From: Cribrihabitans marinus
GTDB lineage: Bacteria > Pseudomonadota > Alphaproteobacteria > Rhodobacterales > Rhodobacteraceae
Assembly: GCF_900109035.1 (NCBI RefSeq)
Contig: NZ_FNYD01000002.1
Location: 124,001-188,000, forward strand
DNA: 64,000 bases
Direction of reading: 5' to 3'
The notes below the pieces were generated by a model. It ran no database searches and was not told the origin of the DNA. It saw nothing but the letters and a program-made list of their open reading frames with translations. This document shows, piece after piece, positions 16,737-25,486 of this stretch. The position numbers and the translations under genes are program-made. Every line of letters starts with the position of its first letter. Positions within the stretch are counted from its first letter, which is position 1.

Positions 16737-19258
16737 TGGAACGCCGTCAAAGCGTCCCAGCGGGGATTGGCGTCGTCGAGATGCCGCAGATGCCCCCAGC
16801 TGCCCCACCGGTTCGGCCGGTAGACATCCTGGAACGCCATGAACAGCCCGCCGCCCAACGCCTTCCAGCCTGCCAGAAGCTCGCTGTAGAGCGCGCCCAT
16901 CTCGGGCGTGTAGTTCAGGTGGGTGTAGAATTCCGTCAGCTCGGGATCATCCACCAGTGGTCCGGTGCCGACCACGTGGCTGCCGCCCTCGTAGACGATC
17001 AGGTCCAGCCCGTGCCGGTCGGCAACCTCGGCATGATAGGCGATCAGGTCGGTCAGGTTGCCGACCAGGGTGTCCGTCGGGTCGCCGCTGACGGCACCAT
17101 CGCGCAGCTCGGCGCGGGCCTGCGAGACCGCCACGTCAAACCTGTGCAGCGCGACGAAGTTTTCCAGCGCTGCGCCGTTCAGCCCACGTGCGGCACCTTC
17201 GGCTTCGGCGGCCCGCCGGCTGACGTCAAGCCAGCCCGTCACCATTTCACGCCGATCCTCCCATCCCAGCGTGCCGCCGAAATAGCCGGTTATGGCGTAG
17301 GCGTCGAAATAGGCCGCAGGCGGCTTGCGTTTTTGTGCTTCGGCCATCCACAGTTTCGAGTTCAGGATCTGCTCTTCCAGGCCCCGCCAACCGGTTTGGG
17401 TCGAGATCACGCGCACCAGCCGGTCCGCCGCTTCCTCTCCGAACACCTCGGTCCAGATCTCTGCCATCTCGACCGCACGGGCGGCGTAGTATTCGACCCA
17501 GCGGTCCTTTTTGCCCCAGCGTGCGAGCGCCTGTTCGTCGGCCCAATGTGCCTGCTGGAATTGCCAGTTCCAGACCTCGTTGGAATACTCGACATAGGCG
17601 CGCCTGTCGGGGGCCAGCTGATCGCGGACGACTTCTGCGAAGCGGCGGATGTAGTCGTCATCCGCCTTGTGGGGCATGTTGAACCACCCGTCCAGCCCGG
17701 CCCGGTTCAGCAGGGCCACCATCACCTCGACCGGAACGCCCTTGCGGTAATAACTGTAATCGTCGGGCTTCGGCCGGTCCTCCCAGCGTGACTGTTCGGA
17801 ATCGTTTGTCGCCATCCAGTCCATGAACCGAACCGCCCGAAACCCGTCGAGCCGCGCCAGCCAGAGCGGGTTGAACAGCGCGCCGGCCGCATGGGCCTCC
17901 TGGTTCTCCTCCTTGACCACGGCGATGTCGCGCACATACGCGTTGCCCGGCCCGCTGCGCTGGATCCGGATGTCGACGCTGCCCGGCCCCGGTGTGAAGT
18001 CGAACGAGACCCGGTTCGGGCCATAGCGCACCCCGGTCGCGCGCCCTGTCACCTCGACGATCCCCTTGCCGGCAAATGTCAGCACATAGCGTCCGGCGCT
18101 GGCCGTGTCGTATTCTGGCAGGTCCGTCAGCACCAGCGTTCCGATCGAGCCCAGCTCGGGCGGGATCGAAAGCGGCCAGCCATCCGCGTCCAGATAGCCG
18201 GCGGCCTCCAGGTCGTCATGCGTGGCGCCGCCATACTGGCGGGGTTTGTGTCCGATCCACCGCCGCGCGGTCTTGAACACGTCGATGAAGGGTTGCTGCA
18301 CCGACCAGTCGTTGAGCTTGGCCAGACCGATACCGCGAGGCACCGGGCCGGGCTCGGACGGCAGCGCCGCGCCGGGCGGCGGGTCGGGCAGGGTGGGCGG
18401 TGGACCGGTCGCCTCGGGCGGTGTCGCCTGTGCCTTTTGCGCCTGCGCCGGCGGTGTCGGCGTGGCTTGCCGGAATTGGGCCACCGCCTGCCAGGCAAGC
18501 TCCTGCAAACGCGCGGCCAGCGCCGGGCTGGGCGCGTCGAACCCCTGGCCCCATTGGTCCGTCAGACGCCGTGGCAGCCCCGCAGGGGACTCGCCGGTGA
18601 TCGCGGCATACTGCACCATTGTCAGGTAGTAGAACCCCAGGTCGTTGGGGTGGATGCTGTCGTGAAACACGTCCTCGATCCGGCGCAGGCCCGGCACCGT
18701 CCCGTCCCGTATCTCATAGGCCAGCAGCGCCATCGCCTGACCGGCGGGGATCAGGCGCATCGGTTCGGTGCCGGGAGCGCGCTCGGCGTTGACCGCGTCC
18801 ACGACCCCCTGCCAGGCGGAGAGGTCCTGTTCGATCCGCTGCAGCCAGGGAATATGGTCGGATTCGTCCCAGTCGATCGCGACCCCGGTGCCCGAGCGCA
18901 GGTCATGCCAGGTCTCTTGCAGATAAACGCGGGCCTGCGGATTGTTCTCGACCGCCAGCGCGTGGTATTTCCGAGCGGTGCCTACGGTGTCGCTGTATCG
19001 CAGGTGATTTGCCAGCGGGATCGCCTCGGTCAGGATCACCGCGTCATAGGCGCCGCTGGCCAGCGCCCGGCGCGCGTTCAGTCCCTGGGCGCTGGCGCCG
19101 TTCTCCCAGTTGTGGCGGAGCGGGGCGCCATTGATGATCTGGTAGTCCACCCGGACGCCGTTCTCGGCCAAGACCTCGGACATCATCTGAGGGTTGGTGG
19201 GGCCGAACAGCGAATGGCCCACGAAGAGGACGCCAATCAGGCTCGACAGCCAGCTCAT
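16733..19258 (-). CDS. SGNH-hydrolase domain fused to a clan-A glycosidase-like domain
   Basis: The 841-residue protein has two parts. Residues 1-225 resemble SGNH/GDSL enzymes, with the nucleophile-type motif GHSL (S16) and a late DSIHPNDLG block (D200, H203). This part is clearly paralogous to the next gene: both share ETWH, the MR(L/V)IPAGQ(A/V)MA segment and the D-x-I-H block. A Pro/Ala-rich linker (about 265-310) leads to a C-terminal domain with VEYSNEVWNW (E561) and LIVYEGGS (E757). These fit the acid/base Asn-Glu and nucleophile Glu of clan GH-A barrels. The N-terminal hydrophobic stretch may be a signal anchor. ATGA overlaps link it to both neighbours. It may trim, deacylate or acylate the polysaccharide. 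Confidence 0.72.
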   Translation of the reverse strand: MSWLSSLIGVLFVGHSLFGPTNPQMMSEVLAENGVRVDYQIINGAPLRHNWENGASAQGLNARRALASGAYDAVILTEAIPLANHLRYSDTVGTARKYHALAVENNPQARVYLQETWHDLRSGTGVAIDWDESDHIPWLQRIEQDLSAWQGVVDAVNAERAPGTEPMRLIPAGQAMALLAYEIRDGTVPGLRRIEDVFHDSIHPNDLGFYYLTMVQYAAITGESPAGLPRRLTDQWGQGFDAPSPALAARLQELAWQAVAQFRQATPTPPAQAQKAQATPPEATGPPPTLPDPPPGAALPSEPGPVPRGIGLAKLNDWSVQQPFIDVFKTARRWIGHKPRQYGGATHDDLEAAGYLDADGWPLSIPPELGSIGTLVLTDLPEYDTASAGRYVLTFAGKGIVEVTGRATGVRYGPNRVSFDFTPGPGSVDIRIQRSGPGNAYVRDIAVVKEENQEAHAAGALFNPLWLARLDGFRAVRFMDWMATNDSEQSRWEDRPKPDDYSYYRKGVPVEVMVALLNRAGLDGWFNMPHKADDDYIRRFAEVVRDQLAPDRRAYVEYSNEVWNWQFQQAHWADEQALARWGKKDRWVEYYAARAVEMAEIWTEVFGEEAADRLVRVISTQTGWRGLEEQILNSKLWMAEAQKRKPPAAYFDAYAITGYFGGTLGWEDRREMVTGWLDVSRRAAEAEGAARGLNGAALENFVALHRFDVAVSQARAELRDGAVSGDPTDTLVGNLTDLIAYHAEVADRHGLDLIVYEGGSHVVGTGPLVDDPELTEFYTHLNYTPEMGALYSELLAGWKALGGGLFMAFQDVYRPNRWGSWGHLRHLDDANPRWDALTAFQ

Positions 19259-20199
19259 CGCGCCACTCCGGTCTTGGGATAGTTGGTCACAACGTCCCAC
19301 ACCACCTGTTGCATCAGCGCCGCCGCCTCGGCGGACGGGGCGGGGGCGGGGCTTCCGTCGGCGCGGCGCAGCTCATACGGCAGACCCACGGGCGAGGTGC
19401 GATAGAGCACGGCATAATGGGTCAGGGCCACCAGGTAGTGCCCCAGAGCGTTGAGGTGGATGGTGTCCTGCGTGCCATCGTCGCGCCGCGAGAACAGGTC
19501 CTCGGGCCCCGCGATGCCGCCCACGCCGCCGCGGGCCTCGACCGCGCGGGCGAACGCCGCCATCACCTGCCCCGCGGGGATCACGCGCATCGGGCGGTCC
19601 GGTACGGCGGCCAGATCGGGCAGAAGCAGCTTGTCCTCCCACAGCGCAGGCAGGTCTGCATCGAGCCGCGACAACCAGCCGTCGGGATCGTCCAGGTGAT
19701 GCCATGTCTCATAGAGATAGACCTGGACATCCGGCCCGGCCTGCCGCGCCAGGTCGGCCCACCGCGCCAGGTAGCGCGCGCTGTCGTGATAGCGGATCGC
19801 GTCCCGCAGTTCGACCATCTCGGTCAGCACGACGGCATCGTATTCGCCGGACGAGATCGCCTGTTTCGCGGGCCGGAACCGGTCATGGGCGTTCTCTTCC
19901 TCCAACCCGTTGATCGCGTCGCCGCCCTGCCAATGCTGCTTCAGCGACGTACCCCAGCCCAGCTGGCTGTCATAGCGGTGCCCCTGACCGGCCAGTTGTG
20001 CCAGCATGGCGGGCATGTCCCGGCCCACCAGGCTGTGCCCGAGGTGATAGACCGACAGCGCACTGTCGGGCGCGGGCAGGGGGTCGGCATAGGCCGCCGC
20101 CACCGCCTCGGGCGCGGGCGGGCGGGGGCGGAGCCAGAACCACCACAGGGCGGCGGCCAGAACGGCAAGCCCGAGCAGGATCAGAACGGCGGTGCGCAT
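19255..20199 (-). CDS. Membrane-anchored SGNH-like protein
   Basis: The 314-residue protein has an N-terminal membrane anchor (about residues 3-22, ending WWFWLRPRP). An SGNH-like domain follows, with GHSL (S56), VYLYETWHH and DTIHLNALGHY (D245, H248). It would face the periplasm. It is a shorter paralogue of the N-terminal half of the following gene, so the pair arose by duplication. In EPS loci such proteins are often O-acyltransferases or esterases of polysaccharides; which applies here is not shown. Its stop overlaps the next start (ATGA). A 32-nt gap separates it from the phosphopantetheinyl transferase, the only non-overlapping junction of this operon. Confidence 0.75.
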   Translation of the reverse strand: MRTAVLILLGLAVLAAALWWFWLRPRPPAPEAVAAAYADPLPAPDSALSVYHLGHSLVGRDMPAMLAQLAGQGHRYDSQLGWGTSLKQHWQGGDAINGLEEENAHDRFRPAKQAISSGEYDAVVLTEMVELRDAIRYHDSARYLARWADLARQAGPDVQVYLYETWHHLDDPDGWLSRLDADLPALWEDKLLLPDLAAVPDRPMRVIPAGQVMAAFARAVEARGGVGGIAGPEDLFSRRDDGTQDTIHLNALGHYLVALTHYAVLYRTSPVGLPYELRRADGSPAPAPSAEAAALMQQVVWDVVTNYPKTGVAR

Positions 20200-20231
20200 G
20201 GTGGGTCTCGGCGTGCTCCTCGTCTACCTGT

Positions 20232-20903
20232 TCAGCCGGGATCGGTGACCACGGTGGCGATCAACCCATTGCCCGCCGCGAACCGTCCCTCCAGAGGGTC
20301 GTTGCGCCGGAAGGGCGGCACCGGGCGGCGAAACCGCGCTGTGAATGTGCCCGCCCTTGTGTCCGGCAGCACCTCGATGGCGTGGAAATCGATCAGCGTG
20401 CGGCTGCGCGGGTATTGCGCCTTGTAGGCGCTTTCCTTGGCGCAAAAGATCAGCTTGGCGGCCCGGGCCGGTTCCGCCGCATCGTCCAGCCAGTCGCGTT
20501 CGGCCGGCGTGCAGACGATCGGCCACAGCTCGGGGTCCAGCGGTACGTCCGGTTCCAGGTCCAGCCCCAGAAGCCTCTTGTCACCGTCGCGCGCCACCGC
20601 GGCCAGGCAGGCGTCGGGCGTGTGGCTGATGCTGCCCAGCAGGCCGTCGGGCCAGACCGGCGCGCGGTCCTCGCCCATCGGGATCGCCTGTTCCGGCAGT
20701 CCCAGCCGGACCATCGCCATGCGCGCCGCCGCCCGGCCGGCGGCAAACTCGCGCCGGCGTTTCGGGATCGCTCCGTTCAACGCGGCGCATTCATCCTCGC
20801 GCTGGGCATAGTTTGCGCGCGGATCGGTGGCGGCCAGCGCCACGCTCTCGTCCAGCAACCCGGCCACGAGTTCCAGCGCGGCATCGGGGCCACCGGGGGT
20901 CAT
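20232..20903 (-). CDS. 4'-phosphopantetheinyl transferase (Sfp/EntD type)
   Basis: The 223-residue enzyme would convert the apo carrier domains of the adjacent NRPS and PKS to the holo form using coenzyme A. Diagnostic motifs are GSISHTPDACLAAV, the magnesium-binding GLDLEP and FCAKESAYKAQYP. The start overlaps the NRPS stop as ATGA (20900-20903), so it is co-translated with one of its substrates. A dedicated PPTase in the operon argues that the NRPS/PKS pathway is functional. Confidence 0.95.
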   Translation of the reverse strand: MTPGGPDAALELVAGLLDESVALAATDPRANYAQREDECAALNGAIPKRRREFAAGRAAARMAMVRLGLPEQAIPMGEDRAPVWPDGLLGSISHTPDACLAAVARDGDKRLLGLDLEPDVPLDPELWPIVCTPAERDWLDDAAEPARAAKLIFCAKESAYKAQYPRSRTLIDFHAIEVLPDTRAGTFTARFRRPVPPFRRNDPLEGRFAAGNGLIATVVTDPG

Positions 20904-23900
20904 CGCGCCCGTTCCTTGCGGCTGGCCCGCATGGCGCGGCGGCGTGACATGGTTTCGGCGCGCTGGGGTTCGGCGATTTCGGGTTCGGGCTTTGCCGTTT
21001 CGGCCCCCGACAGGTGTCCCGCCAAACCGCCCAGCGTGGGAAAGCGGAAGATGTCGGTGATCGACAGGTCCGGGCGCTGCAGCGTCTCGCGGATCTGGCG
21101 ATGCGCCTGCACCGCCAGCAGGGAATGGCCCCCGAGGGCAAAGAAATTGTCCTCGGCCCGGATCGCGCCAACGCCCAGGATCCGTGTCCAGATCGCGGCG
21201 ATCTCGCCTTCGATGCCGGTGGGTGCGGGGCCGGCGGCCGCCGGCTCGGCCCGTGCCGGTGCTGGATCGGGGAGCGCCTTGCGGTCGATCTTCTTGTTGG
21301 GCGTGAGTGGAAAGGCGTCGAGCGTCACCACATGGGCCGGCACCATCACCTCGGGCAGGGTAGCGGCCAGCGCCGCGCGCAGATCGGCCTCGTCCACCGG
21401 AGCGCCGGCGGTGACATAGCCCACCAGCCGCGCATCGCCGGATATCTCGCGCGGCACCACCACCGCTCCGGTCACGCCCGGCTGGACGGCCAGCGCCGCC
21501 TCGATCTCGCCCAGTTCGATCCGCTGGCCGCGGATCTTGACCTGGTGGTCGGTGCGGCCCAGGAAATCCAGCGTGCCGTCCATGCGCCAGCGCACCAGGT
21601 CGCCGGTCCGGTACATGCGCGGCGCCGCCGTCACCGCCAGCCCGGCCGCCTCGGCAAAGGGGTCCGGCGGGAAGCGCGTGTCGGTCAGCTCGGCCCGCTG
21701 CCAATAGCCGCGCGTGACCCCCTCACCACCGATGCACAGCTCTCCGGCCACGCCGACCGGGCAGATCCGCCCGCCCGGGTCCAGCACGTAGACCGACGTG
21801 TTGGCGATCGGCGTGCCGATGCCGACAATGCCGGGCTCGGTCGGCCCGACCTGCTGGCAGGTCGACCAGATCGTCGTCTCGGTGGGCCCGTACATGTTCA
21901 GCACCCGGGCGGCGGTCGCCTCGCGCAGATCCGACACCAGCTCGCCCGGCAGCGCCTCGCCGCCCAGCACCAGGTGGCGCACCCGCCGCAGCGCCATCCG
22001 CGCCTCGTCGTTCATGGCGATGATCCGCGCCATGGACGGCGTGCATTGCAGATGCGTCACGCCATGCCGGATAATCTGCGCGGCCAGCGAGAAATCGTCC
22101 TCCGCCAGCGCGCTGGGCGCATTGGCCCGCTCCAGCACTTGAGCCAGCGGCTTCAACCCCTCCAGCACCAGATCCGGCGCGATGCCATAGTCGATCAGGC
22201 AGGCAACTTCATCGACACCGATGCGCTTGAGCTGTTCGACCCGCGCCAGCCCGTCCTCGACCGTGCCGAAGAGGCCCGAGTCCTCGAAGTACCGCTCGAA
22301 GGCGAAATCCAGGATCGCCTCCAGTTCCTCTTCGGAGAGCGCGCCCAGGTCCATCTCGAAGGGGTTGCTGACGCCTTTGGGCTTCTTGAAGGCGGGAAAC
22401 GCCCAGGCATATTGCTTGATCAGCCCGGCGGCCGAGCGCAGATAATCCTTCATCGGCTCGCGCGCCACTTCGCGCGCCGCCTCGCGGCTGTCGGCCAGGT
22501 AGGAATGCAGCATCAGCGTGACCCGGTGATCCGCCGGATCGTGCCCCGCCTCGCGCAGTGCCGCGTGATAGAGGCGGATCTTCTCGCCGACCTCGTCCAC
22601 CGACTGCCCCAGCAGATGGGTCAGCACGTTGGCGCCCACGCGCCCCGCCTCTTTCCAGGTCTCGGGATTGCCCGCGGTCGTCACCCAGACGTTCAGCTCC
22701 TTCGACACCGGGCGCGGCTGCGTCACCACCTCGTGGATCGACCCGTCGGCGCGGGGGAATCCGACCTTCTCGCCGCGCCACAGCTTGCGCACGGTCTCCA
22801 GCGCCTCGAACATCGCGGGCTTGTTGTTGGGCGGCGCGTTCTCGGGGCGCAGCACGAAGTCGTCCGGCTGCCATCCCGAGGCAAAGCCGATCCCGGTCTT
22901 GCCGCCGGTCAGGTTGTCGATCACCGCCCAATCCTCGGCGATCCGCGCCGGGTGGTGCAGGGGCGCCACGCAGCTGCCCGCCCGCACCGCCAGCCCCGGC
23001 GCCACGGCGGCCACCGCCGCACCGGTCACCGCCGGGTTGGGGTAGGGGCCGCCGAAGGCATGGAAATGCCGCTCGGGCGTCCAGACCGCGTTGAAGCCAT
23101 GTGCGGCGGCGAATTTCGCGCCTTCCAGCAGCAGTTCGTATTTCTTCGGCCCCGGCCCGTCGTCATTGCCCCAATACATCAGGTTGAAGTCGATATGCCG
23201 GTCAGAAACCGCGATCGGGCCGTTGGAGATCGCCGCGCGGTTCTCGTCGGAACTCAGAACCACCTTGAACCCGCGCGCCAAGGTCCAGAAGATCTCCAGC
23301 ACCGAGATATCGAAGTTCAGGCTGGTCACCGCCAGCCAGCAGTCGCCGGGTGCATGGTCGATCCGGTCGTCCATCCCGGCAAAGAAGTTCATCACGTTGC
23401 GATGCTCGACCATCACCCCCTTGGGCGTGCCGGTCGAACCGGAGGTATAGATCAGGTAGGCCAGATCGTCGGCGCTGGCGCCACCGTCAACGGCCACGTC
23501 GCTTGCCGCAACTTCCTCCAGCTGCAGAACCTGCGCGTCACCGGCGGGCAGGGCCGTCCGCAGCGCCGCCTCGGTCACGATTACCCCGGCGCGGCTGTCG
23601 GTGATATAGTGCGCGATCCGGTCGGCGGGATAGTCCGGGTCGAGCGGGACATAGGCGCCGCCCGCTTTCAGGATTGCCAGTGCCGCCGCCACCATTTCGG
23701 GCCCACGCGGACAGTAGAGACCGACATGCACCCCCGGCTGCACGCCCATCGCGCGCAACCGCGCGGCGATGGCGTTGGCCCGCGCGTCCAACGCGCCATA
23801 GCTGAAGGCCTGCTCGGCAAAGACCAGTGCGGGGGCGTCCGGCATGCGCGCGGCCTGCGCCTCGAAGGCGCCATGCACGGTTTCGCCGCGGTCATAGTCC

Positions 23901-25486
23901 CGGGCGGTGTCGTTCCAGTTGGTCAACACGGTTGCGCGCTCGGCCTCGGGCAGGAGGTCCAGCCGATCCGGCGTTGTATCCTCCGCCGCGCCGGCCACGG
24001 CCTGCAAGGCGCGCTCCAGCCGCAGGGCCAGGAGTTCGCCCGCATCGGTATCCAGCGCGCCACTGTCGACATGCAGCGCCATGCGCCCGTCGCTCAAGAC
24101 AACCGTCGCAAGGCTGCCCGGCACCGGCCCGGCACCGTCCAGGGCCAACCCGATGGGCGGGGTACCGCGCAACTCGATGCCCGGGTCGCGGGCCACGAGG
24201 TCCCGGGCGAACCCGCCCAGCTCGGCCGCCTTGGCCAGGTCGGCCTCGGCCCGCATCTGCAACGCGCCCAGCGGCGCGTCGTCGCGGGCCCGGAGCGGCA
24301 CCCAGTCGCTCGTCAGTCCATGAGCCGCCCGGACCCCTGCCGATGCCAGCGCCAAGTCGCCGTGATCCTCGCCGCTGGTGTGCAGCGCCCAGAGCAGGGT
24401 CGCGGCCGCCATCTGCGCCCGGCTCAGCCCGTGCGGGACCGAGATCCTCTGGACCGCCCAATCGCCGGACGCTTTGCCAGCGGCCAGCGGCAGCGGCAAC
24501 GGGTGACGGTCCCGCAGCATCCGCCGCCAATGCGGTTCGGCGCGTTGTGTGGCGGCCAGGGCGGCATCGAGGGCGGTTGCCTCCTGCGCATCCGGCGGGA
24601 CCAGCCGGTCGCCGGGCCGTGTCAGCCCGGTCAGGTCGACCGCCGACCCGTCCAGCCGAGTCACGCCTTCCAGCCGCAGCGCGCCATCGCCGGTCTCGAC
24701 CGTCAGAACCCGGTCGCCCACGTCCAGAACCGTGCCCGGCAGGGCGCCGGTTGTGGCCGCGCCCTGCACCGAGGTCACCCGCAGGATGTCCGCGCCGATG
24801 CGCAGCTTCGCACAGGTCACTGGGTTCCAGTATCCGCCGAAATCCAGCGCCCGGATCTGCGCCGAAACCACGCCGGCCGGGCGCGCAAGGTCCAGCACAC
24901 CGCCCGCCGGCGGGCGACTGTCGCGGCCGTGATACGCCCGGTGCGGCAGCTCTTGCGGCTGGCGCTGCAGGCCGGTCTCCAACTGGTCCAGCACCTGCGG
25001 GAAACTGTCCATCCCGGCGGCGTAGCATTTCGAGTTCAGGGACAGGGCCGTCTCGTCCGGCACGATGTCGAATCGTTCCTGAGCCAGGATGTCGCCCTCG
25101 TCGATGCCGCCCTCGATCAGGTGCCAGGTGACGCCATAGGCCGTGTCGCCCGCCATCAGCGCCCAGACCGGGCAATTGAGGCCGGCATGTTCGGGCAGCG
25201 GCCCGTCATGGAAGTTCACCGCGCCCCGCGCGGGCAGCGCCAGAACCGCCTCGGGGATGACCGACAGGTTGGCCAGAGACAGCAGCCAGTCGAACCCGTC
25301 CGGATCGAACGTCTCGGCAAGATCGGATATCGCCCCGGTCGTCGGCAGCCCCTTGCCCCGCGCCCAGGCCAGGATGTCGGCATCGCGTGAGACAACGGCC
25401 CGGATCTCGTGCCCACGCTCCAGCAGCATCTCGGAACAGCCGATCAGCAGGCTTTCCTGACCGATCACAACACAGGAAAAACTCAT
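20900..25486 (-). CDS. NRPS: formyltransferase, C remnant, A domain with inserted luciferase-like monooxygenase, PCP
   Basis: The protein has 1528 residues. Residues 1-300 form a formyltransferase with N91, H93 and D129 matching the catalytic triad of methionyl-tRNA formyltransferase-like enzymes. Residues about 310-515 look like the C-terminal part of a condensation domain without HHxxxDG. The A domain starts near 535 (A3 LIYTSGSTGTPKG at 678-690) and is interrupted after A4 (F725-D726). Residues about 752-1125 are a luciferase-like monooxygenase of the MupA/Atu3671 subfamily (FNLMYWGNDDGPG, VWTPERHFHAFGG, GFASGWQPDDF). The A domain resumes with A5 YGPTETT (1199-1205), A7 YRTGDL and A10 PLTPNKKIDRKAL. 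The PCP serine is S1455. The aligned specificity residues D-I-L-Q-V-G-M-I-W-K are close to the glycine code. There is no TE domain. GGAGG precedes the ATG. Confidence 0.93.
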   Translation of the reverse strand: MSFSCVVIGQESLLIGCSEMLLERGHEIRAVVSRDADILAWARGKGLPTTGAISDLAETFDPDGFDWLLSLANLSVIPEAVLALPARGAVNFHDGPLPEHAGLNCPVWALMAGDTAYGVTWHLIEGGIDEGDILAQERFDIVPDETALSLNSKCYAAGMDSFPQVLDQLETGLQRQPQELPHRAYHGRDSRPPAGGVLDLARPAGVVSAQIRALDFGGYWNPVTCAKLRIGADILRVTSVQGAATTGALPGTVLDVGDRVLTVETGDGALRLEGVTRLDGSAVDLTGLTRPGDRLVPPDAQEATALDAALAATQRAEPHWRRMLRDRHPLPLPLAAGKASGDWAVQRISVPHGLSRAQMAAATLLWALHTSGEDHGDLALASAGVRAAHGLTSDWVPLRARDDAPLGALQMRAEADLAKAAELGGFARDLVARDPGIELRGTPPIGLALDGAGPVPGSLATVVLSDGRMALHVDSGALDTDAGELLALRLERALQAVAGAAEDTTPDRLDLLPEAERATVLTNWNDTARDYDRGETVHGAFEAQAARMPDAPALVFAEQAFSYGALDARANAIAARLRAMGVQPGVHVGLYCPRGPEMVAAALAILKAGGAYVPLDPDYPADRIAHYITDSRAGVIVTEAALRTALPAGDAQVLQLEEVAASDVAVDGGASADDLAYLIYTSGSTGTPKGVMVEHRNVMNFFAGMDDRIDHAPGDCWLAVTSLNFDISVLEIFWTLARGFKVVLSSDENRAAISNGPIAVSDRHIDFNLMYWGNDDGPGPKKYELLLEGAKFAAAHGFNAVWTPERHFHAFGGPYPNPAVTGAAVAAVAPGLAVRAGSCVAPLHHPARIAEDWAVIDNLTGGKTGIGFASGWQPDDFVLRPENAPPNNKPAMFEALETVRKLWRGEKVGFPRADGSIHEVVTQPRPVSKELNVWVTTAGNPETWKEAGRVGANVLTHLLGQSVDEVGEKIRLYHAALREAGHDPADHRVTLMLHSYLADSREAAREVAREPMKDYLRSAAGLIKQYAWAFPAFKKPKGVSNPFEMDLGALSEEELEAILDFAFERYFEDSGLFGTVEDGLARVEQLKRIGVDEVACLIDYGIAPDLVLEGLKPLAQVLERANAPSALAEDDFSLAAQIIRHGVTHLQCTPSMARIIAMNDEARMALRRVRHLVLGGEALPGELVSDLREATAARVLNMYGPTETTIWSTCQQVGPTEPGIVGIGTPIANTSVYVLDPGGRICPVGVAGELCIGGEGVTRGYWQRAELTDTRFPPDPFAEAAGLAVTAAPRMYRTGDLVRWRMDGTLDFLGRTDHQVKIRGQRIELGEIEAALAVQPGVTGAVVVPREISGDARLVGYVTAGAPVDEADLRAALAATLPEVMVPAHVVTLDAFPLTPNKKIDRKALPDPAPARAEPAAAGPAPTGIEGEIAAIWTRILGVGAIRAEDNFFALGGHSLLAVQAHRQIRETLQRPDLSITDIFRFPTLGGLAGHLSGAETAKPEPEIAEPQRAETMSRRRAMRASRKERAR

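Noticed and set aside
23940-24556. A complete condensation domain in the NRPS
   Set aside because: Only the C-terminal portion is recognisable and no HHxxxDG motif is present, so I call it a remnant.
21014-25390. A very long plus-strand open frame opposite the NRPS (also opposite fdsA at 2966-5785 and the PKS at 26607-31208)
   Set aside because: These are shadows of GC-rich codon use. Their products are low-complexity Arg/Gly/His/Pro-rich with no domain, whereas the opposite strand encodes complete enzymes.
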